Shown here in pieces: positions 17,296 through 23,958 of a stretch of 64,000 nt of DNA. Position numbers and translations under genes: made by a program. Positions within the stretch are counted from its first letter, which is position 1. Each line of letters starts with the position of its first letter. Location: contig NZ_CP055305.1 of NCBI RefSeq assembly GCF_013377995.1, positions 1,488,001 to 1,552,000 on the forward strand. The letters run 5' to 3'. Below the pieces are notes generated by a model that searched no databases, was not told where the DNA came from, and saw nothing but the letters and a program-made list of their open reading frames with translations. Source of the stretch: Mannheimia pernigra. Lineage in GTDB: Bacteria; Pseudomonadota; Gammaproteobacteria; Enterobacterales; Pasteurellaceae.

Positions 17296-19179
17296 GTGCA
17301 AAAAACAAGCGGTCTAATTTGCAAAAAAATGTGTAAATTAGACCGCTTGAGTTTTTGGGGCAAATCACCATTCGCCCAAAATCCCTATAGCAAAACTCCC
17401 CCAAGTTTGCCCAGTCGAACTCTTGACTTTACCCCCCTAATCAAAGATAAAGTAGAGCAATTTAAACAGTTTGCGACAGAGGCGAACAATAAAATTATTT
17501 TAGAAGCCACCTTACAAGAGCGACAAGAAAAACAAGAGCTTTTGCGTGAGCGTGTGCGTTTTATACGAAATCTTGATTATATTGAGAAAACAGTACAGGT
17601 GCAAAATACTCGTGAAGAAGATAGCCGCATTCAGCGTAATATTGAGAGACAGCAACAAAATATTCAGTCTCATTTAGCTGCAATGGTGGTATTACAACAA
17701 CGTTTTGATAAAGTAGAAGCACGTTTTGATAAAGTGGAAGCGTTTTTCCAATCGCAAGAATATAAAGAAATTGAGAGAAAAATGGACTCTTTTGTTTCTC
17801 AAAACCCTGAGTTTTCGGGAATTTGGAATGAGACTAAACTTACCCCAGATAAGATTGCTTTAAATAAAAATATTCAAAATGAAATTAAAAACGCTAATCC
17901 ACCCATAGAAAATGGGGTTGAATTTCTTGAAGGTATGGCAAATTATCAAGAGAAAATACAGCAGGTAATGCAGGATAGCAGTTTGAGTGAGAAGGAAAAG
18001 CTCAATAAAATTTTTGAACTTCAAATTGAAGAAGCATTAAGAGTGGAAAAATTCCAGAGGGAAAACAAAGATAAGTTACCCCCGATTTTGGTCGACTTAA
18101 TGAAAGATTATGCCAAATCAATAGGGAAAGACAAATTAACAGAGGAAGATTTATCGGAGCTTCTTGCCAATATTAAAAGTGGTAAAATAACTCTTGATGA
18201 TTTAAAAGGTAAAGCATTTTATTTAGATGCTTATATTGCCGAAGCAAATATTAATGAAACCATTCAAAAACGCAAAGAGTTGCAAGCGAAAATCGCCACC
18301 TATAAAGGTGAAGTCCCCGCCCATTTAAAAGGTCAGCTTAATAATTTAATTTACACTGAAATCACCGTAGGGGTAACAAATCATATTCTTGCAAAACAAA
18401 AAGATGACGAAAACCTCAAAGGGTATCAAATTAAAATCAGTAGCTTTGGATCCGATATGGGGGTGATTTCCTTAAAATCCAAAGATGACGGACAAGTTAT
18501 GTTGGATTTTACCGAAGCGATGTTGAAAGTGGGGTTGAAAAATTTAACCTCAGAAAATAAAACTGATATTAACTCAGTTGATGACTTCTTAAAAAATTTC
18601 ACGAGTGAAAATACAAAGTTTACCCTTATTAACGAAGATGAATGTAAACAGGCGAAATTTAATGACATTAATGAGCAATATGCGAAGTTAAGAGCATTAG
18701 TGAGCTATAAGTTGGAAAATAAAGATAATGAAGACTTATCAAAAATGCTAGTGGGTCATATAAATGCTATGAGAAAAACATTGATTTCCGCTTATGTTAA
18801 CGACCCTCATATTAAAATGAATCAAGAAGAAGCCGAGCGTTTTATAAATCGTATGACCGAAGATGAAATTATGGCGAATAACGCTTATAGTGCATACAAT
18901 AATGTTTATAAAAAAGAAGAAGTTAATCAATTAACGCCCTATTCTTTGGGGGTTGTTTTACAGAAAATGAAAGATAAAGAGCCTGTTAGCGAGGAAGAAA
19001 AACAGTTCGCTCTAGATGAATTATCTAAACAAGGGAAACCGTTAGGGGAAATTAAAGAAGAATATCCTCAATTAGATAGGCTCGTCGCAAAAGAACATGA
19101 AGCGGTCGCATTAGGAAATACAAATGAGCAAACGAAAGAAATAGAAATAAAAGAAGAAAACATTGGTGTTAGAGTATAA
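17296..19179 (+). CDS. Large coiled-coil protein of unknown function, start uncertain
   Basis: The frame is open for 627 codons if read from a GTG at 17296, and I do not recognise the family. It has no signal peptide and no membrane segments. Residues 60-165 are strongly charged and heptad-like, including a tandem RFDKVEA/RFDKVEAFF repeat. The rest is helical, Lys/Glu-rich with conserved-looking blocks such as KISSFGSDMGVISL. The first 22 codons coincide with the terminator hairpin of the preceding gene. The only in-frame ATG before codon 130 (17329) is in the hairpin loop, and none of these starts has a good ribosome site. It may be a 5'-truncated gene or use a non-AUG start. It converges on a secreted protein gene with a shared terminator. 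Confidence 0.6.
   Translation: MQKTSGLICKKMCKLDRLSFWGKSPFAQNPYSKTPPSLPSRTLDFTPLIKDKVEQFKQFATEANNKIILEATLQERQEKQELLRERVRFIRNLDYIEKTVQVQNTREEDSRIQRNIERQQQNIQSHLAAMVVLQQRFDKVEARFDKVEAFFQSQEYKEIERKMDSFVSQNPEFSGIWNETKLTPDKIALNKNIQNEIKNANPPIENGVEFLEGMANYQEKIQQVMQDSSLSEKEKLNKIFELQIEEALRVEKFQRENKDKLPPILVDLMKDYAKSIGKDKLTEEDLSELLANIKSGKITLDDLKGKAFYLDAYIAEANINETIQKRKELQAKIATYKGEVPAHLKGQLNNLIYTEITVGVTNHILAKQKDDENLKGYQIKISSFGSDMGVISLKSKDDGQVMLDFTEAMLKVGLKNLTSENKTDINSVDDFLKNFTSENTKFTLINEDECKQAKFNDINEQYAKLRALVSYKLENKDNEDLSKMLVGHINAMRKTLISAYVNDPHIKMNQEEAERFINRMTEDEIMANNAYSAYNNVYKKEEVNQLTPYSLGVVLQKMKDKEPVSEEEKQFALDELSKQGKPLGEIKEEYPQLDRLVAKEHEAVALGNTNEQTKEIEIKEENIGVRV
17306..17350. terminator. Paired inverted uptake sequences acting as terminator after the AGCS gene
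   Basis: CAAGCGGTCTAATTT and its exact complement AAATTAGACCGCTTG form a 15-bp perfect stem around a 15-nt loop, followed by AGTTTTTGG. It starts 15 nt after the symporter stop. Both arms are the ACAAGCGGTC-type uptake core. The hairpin lies inside the longest reading of the next ORF, which makes that ORF's start doubtful. Confidence 0.8.
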
Positions 19180-19180
19180 A

Positions 19181-19206
19181 AATAGCGGGAAATCCCGCTA
19201 TTTTTT
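19181..19206. terminator. Bidirectional terminator between the 627-aa ORF and the secreted protein gene
   Basis: AATAGCGGGA and TCCCGCTATT form a 10-bp perfect stem with a 2-nt loop, with an A-run on one side and TTTTTT on the other, exactly between the two convergent stops. Confidence 0.88.
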
Positions 19207-19738
19207 ATTCTTCATATAATTTTAAAGTGTCTAAAATTTGAGAAGAGAAGTTAATTTCTTGTTTTAATTGTTCAAATTCAGGCGTACCTTTGATTTTCCT
19301 GAAGTAATCCCAAAATTGATATTTAAACGCTCGCTGAATGTTTTTAATTGTAGCATCGTATTGTAAAAGCATATAAGGGTTGTAACCGTCCAAATAGATG
19401 GTTTTACGCATTGGCTTTAAAGTTTGTAAACCCTCAATAAAGGCTTTCGTCATCTTAATAATATCGCTTTCAGATTTAGTCTCTTGTTTTAAGAATTTTT
19501 CTAATCTTTTTTCGAGATTAAAATATATTTCATTGTTTTTATCAACAAATTTCCATTGGGGGGTTAAAATCGCTTTTCGTTCACCATTGACGATTTCATA
19601 TTTGGTTTTACCATCGTCAGGAAATGCAGGTCCTTTTACCGTAATCTTCCCAAATTCAGGGTCGGTAAACGTATCGCCAATTTTAGCGTGTGCGGTTAAT
19701 GATAATGCAAATAAAGTAATCGTAATCAGTTTTTTCAT
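19205..19738 (-). CDS. Small secreted protein of unknown function
   Basis: The chosen start gives a 177-residue protein; an ATG at 19738 with AGGAGC 6 nt upstream is far better than the longer reading. The protein has a clean signal peptide (MKKLITITLFALSLTAHA) and a mature part of about 159 residues. The mature part has a short beta-like N-terminus (FTDPEFGKITVKGPAFPDD) and a helical, aromatic-rich C-terminal half with no cysteine. I do not recognise a family. It lies in the accessory block between the AGCS symporter and sucD, with a membrane-protein gene 64 nt upstream on the same strand. Confidence 0.75.
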   Translation of the reverse strand: MKKLITITLFALSLTAHAKIGDTFTDPEFGKITVKGPAFPDDGKTKYEIVNGERKAILTPQWKFVDKNNEIYFNLEKRLEKFLKQETKSESDIIKMTKAFIEGLQTLKPMRKTIYLDGYNPYMLLQYDATIKNIQRAFKYQFWDYFRKIKGTPEFEQLKQEINFSSQILDTLKLYEE

Positions 19739-19753
19739 AATGGGCTCCTGTTT

Positions 19754-19787
19754 ACGCCCCTCGTTATTTAATATAGAGTTGGGGCGT
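19754..19787 (+). terminator. Hairpin between the two small accessory genes
   Basis: ACGCCCC and GGGGCGT form a 7-bp stem with a 20-nt loop; TTTTTT follows on the + strand. The adjacent genes are on the - strand, where this hairpin would sit in the 5' leader of the secreted-protein gene. It may be a leftover + strand terminator or a leader structure. Confidence 0.4.
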
Positions 19788-19802
19788 TTTTTGGGGTAAA
19801 GG

Positions 19803-20171
19803 CTATTCTTCAGATTCAGGTTTGGAATCGTGTTTATCATAATTTTGGTTTAACTTATCGATATTTACAGCAGCATTTGCTGCTAGAAATAATCCGAAGT
19901 TAAATAAAATTTCGGTTGGAGTTTGCAGAGGTTTTTCTGGTGTAAAGAGGTAGCAGCTAATCAATATAAAAACAGCCGTCACTCCGAATATTTGCTTTCT
20001 GGATAGCTGCTTGCTAAGTAGCTTTCTATTCAAATAGGCAGTAAAAAATACAAGAATGAGAGCACACCAATATTGTTTTTTAGAAAGACATTCATTTAGG
20101 ACAACCCCCCAAATCACAAAAAAGACAACAAAAATGGTTAAAATAGAATTGTTTTTAATAAAAGACATCAT
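19803..20171 (-). CDS. Small multi-span membrane protein of unknown function
   Basis: The start at 20171 (MMSFIKNN) has AAGGA 7-8 nt upstream and is preferred to the longer reading; it gives 122 residues. Three to four hydrophobic segments (about 8-27, 33-48, 60-77 and 85-103) are followed by a charged, acidic tail rich in Asp, Glu and Lys. I do not recognise a family. It precedes the secreted-protein gene on the same strand and may be cotranscribed with it. A membrane protein beside a secreted one and a large coiled-coil ORF could be a functional set, but this is only proximity. Confidence 0.65.
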   Translation of the reverse strand: MMSFIKNNSILTIFVVFFVIWGVVLNECLSKKQYWCALILVFFTAYLNRKLLSKQLSRKQIFGVTAVFILISCYLFTPEKPLQTPTEILFNFGLFLAANAAVNIDKLNQNYDKHDSKPESEE

Positions 20172-20279
20172 AATGTAATCCTTCAGTTGAGTAATAAAAT
20201 TCATATTCTGCATTGTTTTTTTTTTGTGCAATATGCGATGATGATTTGAACAGGTAAAGGGGCGGAATGAGGATAGGAA

Positions 20280-20363
20280 ATGCGAGAAACGGTGGTGTTA
20301 GTGTGTTTTATTGGGCTGTATTTTTTGAATATGGGGAATGAGGTTGGATTGTTGATGGTTTAG
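20280..20363 (+). CDS. Possible 27-aa hydrophobic peptide
   Basis: A short frame begins at an ATG preceded by GAGGATAGGAA and encodes MRETVVLVCFIGLYFLNMG followed by a short tail. One membrane-spanning stretch is likely. It lies in the 230-nt gap between the accessory membrane-protein gene and sucD. Ribosome site and hydrophobicity are suggestive of a small membrane peptide, but a frame this short can occur by chance. Confidence 0.2.
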   Translation: MRETVVLVCFIGLYFLNMGNEVGLLMV

Positions 20364-20367
20364 TTGC

Positions 20368-20388
20368 GGGGCGAATATGATTCGCCCC
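20368..20388. terminator. Hairpin downstream of sucD
   Basis: GGGGCGAAT and ATTCGCCCC form a 9-bp perfect stem with an ATG loop, 13 nt beyond the sucD stop. No T-tract follows on the - strand. A related hairpin (TAGGGCGA / TCGCCCTA) follows leuB at 46498-46521, so this may belong to a short repeat type. Confidence 0.5.
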
Positions 20389-20401
20389 TACGGTGATATT
20401 A

Positions 20402-21271
20402 TTAACCCAAAATCTTACGAAGAGCAGAGCCGATTTCTGCGAGGCTTCTCACGGTAGTTACACCAGCATCTTCCAATGCTTTGAACTTCTCATCTGCTGT
20501 GCCTTTTCCGCCACTGATGATAGCACCAGCGTGCCCCATACGTTTGCCTTTTGGTGCGGTTACACCAGCAATATAACTGACCACAGGTTTAGTTATATTA
20601 TCTTTAATAAAAGTAGCCGCTTCTTCTTCTGCAGAACCGCCGATTTCGCCAATCATCACAATGGCATCGGTTTCAGGATCTTCTTGGAACATCTTTAAGA
20701 TATCAATAAAGTTAGCGCCTGGAATAGGATCGCCGCCGATACCAACACAAGTAGATTGCCCAAAGCCCTCGTCAGTCGTTTGTTTAACGGCTTCATAAGT
20801 GAGCGTGCCAGAACGAGAAACAATACCAATGTTTCCTTTTTTATGAATATTGCCTGGCATAATGCCAATTTTACATTCATCAGGCGTAATCACACCTGGG
20901 CAATTTGGGCCGATCATTGTTACGCCAGTTTGTGCTAAACGTTGTTTAACTTGAAGCATATCTAGTGTCGGGATGCCTTCGGTAATACAAACAATAAGCT
21001 GAATACCTGCATCAATAGCTTCTAAAATCGCATCTTTACAGCCAGGCGCGGGAACGTAGATGACGGTTGCGGTTGCACCTGTAGCTTCTACCGCTTCACG
21101 AACGGTATTAAAAACAGGTAAACCTAAGTGCGTAGTGCCCCCTTTGTTTGGTGACACGCCACCTACTAATTGAGTGCCATAGGCGAGAGCTTGTTCGCTG
21201 TGAAATGTACCTTGTCCGCCAGTAAAACCTTGGCAAATTACTTTTGTGTTTTTATCAATTAAAATCGACAT
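20402..21271 (-). CDS. sucD: Succinyl-CoA ligase [ADP-forming] subunit alpha
   Basis: A 289-residue subunit that carries the phosphohistidine intermediate and binds CoA in the conversion of succinyl-CoA to succinate. The Rossmann CoA-binding segment GFTGGQGTFH is at residues 16-25, and the active-site histidine lies in GHAGAIISGG near residue 245. The length is the same as in E. coli. It begins 8 nt after sucC, with a GGAGG ribosome site inside the junction, so the two are coupled. Confidence 0.97.
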   Translation of the reverse strand: MSILIDKNTKVICQGFTGGQGTFHSEQALAYGTQLVGGVSPNKGGTTHLGLPVFNTVREAVEATGATATVIYVPAPGCKDAILEAIDAGIQLIVCITEGIPTLDMLQVKQRLAQTGVTMIGPNCPGVITPDECKIGIMPGNIHKKGNIGIVSRSGTLTYEAVKQTTDEGFGQSTCVGIGGDPIPGANFIDILKMFQEDPETDAIVMIGEIGGSAEEEAATFIKDNITKPVVSYIAGVTAPKGKRMGHAGAIISGGKGTADEKFKALEDAGVTTVRSLAEIGSALRKILG

Positions 21272-21279
21272 TTTCCCTC

Positions 21280-22440
21280 CTAATTTGCAGATTTTACCGC
21301 TAATTCAGCCGCTTCTTTTAGTGATGAGGCTGATAAAATACTTAGTCCACTATTGGCTAACATTTCACGCCCTTGTGTTGCGTTGGTACCTTCCAAACGT
21401 ACAATGACTGGCACATTTACACCGACCTCATTTACGGCGGCAATGACCCCTTCAGCAATTAAATCACAACGTACAATACCACCGAAGATATTGACTAAAA
21501 CGGTTTTCACATTTGGATCAGATAAAATCAGCTTAAATGCTGCCGCTACACGCTCTTTGGTTGCACCGCCGCCTACATCTAAGAAGTTAGCCGGTTTGCC
21601 ACCATAGAGTTTTACAATATCCATCGTCCCCATTGCAAGCCCTGCACCGTTTACCATACAGCCAATATTACCATCTAATGCGACATAATTTAGGCTCCAT
21701 TTTTCGGCTTCCGCTTCACGCTCATCATCTTGTGAGAGATCTTGCAATGCTTTTAGATCTGGGTGGCGATAAAGTGCGTTGCTATCAATCGTGATTTTTG
21801 CATCTAAACAGAGCAGTTTTCCTTCTTTGGTTACTACAAGTGGATTGACTTCTAATAAGGCGACGTCTTTATCTATGAATAATTTAGCCAGTTTTACAAA
21901 AATATCAGCGAATTGTTTAACTTCATCGCCTTTTAAGCCTAATTTGAAAGCAAGTTCACGCCCTTGATAAGCTTGACCACCTGTTAGTGGATCGATAGTC
22001 ACTTTGTGAATTAACTCAGGTGTTTTTTCAGCCACTTCTTCAATATTCATACCACCCGCACTTGATGCCATAAATACCACTTTTTGTGCAGAGCGATCTA
22101 ACACCGCCCCTAAATAGAGTTCACGGTCAATATTGCAAGTTTCTTCTACATAAATAGCGTTAACAGGTTGCCCGTTAGCATCTGTTTGGAAGGTAACTAA
22201 GCGTTTGCCTAGCCATTGTTCCGCAAAGGCTTTTGCATCATCAGCATTACTCACTAGTTTTACACCACTGGCTTTGCCTCGCCCCCCTGCGTGAACTTGG
22301 CATTTTACCGCCCACTGTTCGCCCTTTAGTTGTTTTATTGCTTCAACGGTTTCATCTGCTGAAAAGCAAGTGATACCTTCACTTACAGGCAGTCCATACT
22401 GCTTAAATATTTGTTTTGCTTGATACTCGTGTAGATTCAT
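21280..22440 (-). CDS. sucC: Succinyl-CoA ligase [ADP-forming] subunit beta
   Basis: A 386-residue ATP-grasp subunit that binds nucleotide and succinate. MNLHEYQAKQIF is the standard N-terminus, the ATP-grasp core spans residues 1-230, and the C-terminal CoA-ligase domain contains NIFGGIVRCDLIAEGV near 318-333. GAGGAAA precedes the start. It lies 176 nt after sucB. A strong hairpin separates them, so sucCD may have their own promoter or depend on readthrough. Confidence 0.97.
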   Translation of the reverse strand: MNLHEYQAKQIFKQYGLPVSEGITCFSADETVEAIKQLKGEQWAVKCQVHAGGRGKASGVKLVSNADDAKAFAEQWLGKRLVTFQTDANGQPVNAIYVEETCNIDRELYLGAVLDRSAQKVVFMASSAGGMNIEEVAEKTPELIHKVTIDPLTGGQAYQGRELAFKLGLKGDEVKQFADIFVKLAKLFIDKDVALLEVNPLVVTKEGKLLCLDAKITIDSNALYRHPDLKALQDLSQDDEREAEAEKWSLNYVALDGNIGCMVNGAGLAMGTMDIVKLYGGKPANFLDVGGGATKERVAAAFKLILSDPNVKTVLVNIFGGIVRCDLIAEGVIAAVNEVGVNVPVIVRLEGTNATQGREMLANSGLSILSASSLKEAAELAVKSAN

Positions 22441-22461
22441 AGAGTTTCCTCATCGTGTTAT

Positions 22462-22491
22462 GTTACTTTGCTTTGTGCAAAGAAAAGTAAC
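22462..22491. repeat. Imperfect palindrome in the sucB-sucC gap
   Basis: GTTACTTT-G-CTTTG and CAAAG-A-AAAGTAAC pair around a TG loop, followed on the + strand by CCAAAAGAAAGCA. It lies 22 nt upstream of sucC. The motif resembles short dispersed repeats seen in many proteobacteria; whether it terminates or processes RNA is unclear. Confidence 0.45.
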
Positions 22492-22570
22492 CAAAAGAAA
22501 GCAGACCTTGCTTCGCCACTTTGTTTGCTTGACGCAAAAAGTAGAGCGTTTATCCGATTTTGTTAATTTT

Positions 22571-22609
22571 GATTAAAAATAGACCGCTTGTAGCGAACTA
22601 CAAGCGGTC
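22571..22609 (-). terminator. Terminator after sucB built from inverted uptake sequences
   Basis: On the - strand GACCGCTTGTAG and CTACAAGCGGTC form a 12-bp perfect stem closed by a TTCG tetraloop, followed by TATTTTTAATC. It starts 8 nt after the sucB stop. Both arms are uptake-sequence cores. Confidence 0.88.
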
Positions 22610-22616
22610 AAATTTA

Positions 22617-23846
22617 TTAGATTTCTAGTAATAAGCGAGTTGGATCTTCCAGTAATTCTTTTACTGTGACTAAGAAACCAACAGACTCTTTGCCATCAAT
22701 TAAGCGGTGATCGTAGCTTAAAGCCAAGTACATCATCGGGCGGATTACTACTTGTCCGTCAATCGCTACTGGGCGATCTTTAATTGCGTGCATACCTAAA
22801 ATCGCACTTTGTGGTGGATTGATAATTGGGGTAGACATTAATGAGCCAAACACACCTCCATTGGTAATGGTGAAGTTACCGCCAGTTAAGTCTTCAACCG
22901 TTAATTTGCCATCACGCCCTTTTTCCGCAAGCTCTTTAATTTTCTTCTCAATCTCAGCCATACTCATTTTGTCGCAATCCCGTAGCACGGGCGTTACTAG
23001 CCCACGAGGCGTTGACACTGCAATGCTTATATCGAAATAATTGTGATAAACCACATCATCACCATCAATAGAGGCATTGATTTCAGGGTAGCGTTTAAGC
23101 GCCTCAACCACGGCTTTGATATAGAACGACATAAATCCTAAGCGTACACTATGTTGTTTTTCAAATTTTTCGCCATAGGTTTTACGCAAGTTCATAATTG
23201 GTTGCATATCTAACTCGTTGAAGGTGGTGAGCATTGCGGTTGTATTTTTTGCCTCAAGTAAACGTTCCGCAATACGTTTGCGTAGCCGAGTCATTGGTAC
23301 ACGTTTTTCACTGCGGCTGCTGAAAGCAACCGTGCTGACGGTATTTTGATTCGTTGCTGATTCTTTTACTTGGTTGAGTTGAACGCGTTTGGCAATCTCT
23401 TTTTCAATGTCTTCACGAGTAATTCTTCCGCCTACGCCACTGCCTTGAATATCGGTTGCTTGTAAATCGTGTTCAGCTAATAAACGACGGATAGCTGGGC
23501 CTTGATCGTCAGCGTTTGCGTGACTATTTTCAATAGCGGCATATTTGCGATCTGATGGGGTTGCTTCCGTCTTTTGCTCAATGGTGGCTGAGCTAATATC
23601 ACCTGCTTGAGCCGTCTCTAATTTCCCTAAAATTTGTTTTGAAATAACGGTTGCACCTTGTTGTTGGGTTATTTCAATCAGTACGCCGTCATTGGTAGCG
23701 GGTACTTCTAAAACGACTTTATCTGTTTCGATTTCGACTAGAATTTCATCACGTTTTACGCTGTCTCCCACTTTTTTATGCCATATCGCTACGCTTGCAT
23801 CTGCGACAGATTCAGGAAGGTCTGGAGTTAAAATTTCGATTGTCAT
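22617..23846 (-). CDS. sucB: Dihydrolipoyllysine-residue succinyltransferase (E2 of 2-oxoglutarate dehydrogenase)
   Basis: A 409-residue E2 enzyme that transfers the succinyl group from lipoyl-lysine to CoA. The lipoyl domain (1-78) has EIETDKVVLEV with the modified Lys near 43. A peripheral subunit-binding domain with GVGGRITREDIEK lies near 115-155. The catalytic domain runs from about 180 to the end with DHRLIDGKESV. The linker is Ala/Gln/Asn-rich. Length is close to E. coli (405). It follows sucA by 112 nt, and that gap holds a single uptake sequence. Confidence 0.97.
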   Translation of the reverse strand: MTIEILTPDLPESVADASVAIWHKKVGDSVKRDEILVEIETDKVVLEVPATNDGVLIEITQQQGATVISKQILGKLETAQAGDISSATIEQKTEATPSDRKYAAIENSHANADDQGPAIRRLLAEHDLQATDIQGSGVGGRITREDIEKEIAKRVQLNQVKESATNQNTVSTVAFSSRSEKRVPMTRLRKRIAERLLEAKNTTAMLTTFNELDMQPIMNLRKTYGEKFEKQHSVRLGFMSFYIKAVVEALKRYPEINASIDGDDVVYHNYFDISIAVSTPRGLVTPVLRDCDKMSMAEIEKKIKELAEKGRDGKLTVEDLTGGNFTITNGGVFGSLMSTPIINPPQSAILGMHAIKDRPVAIDGQVVIRPMMYLALSYDHRLIDGKESVGFLVTVKELLEDPTRLLLEI

Positions 23847-23958
23847 TTTATAATCCTTTTTCTTTAGAGGGTATGTAATCTACCTTATAATCAAATGTGT
23901 AAATTTTTGTTGAAAATTAACCGCTTGTAGGCGTATTTTATGCGACATTTTCATTTGA

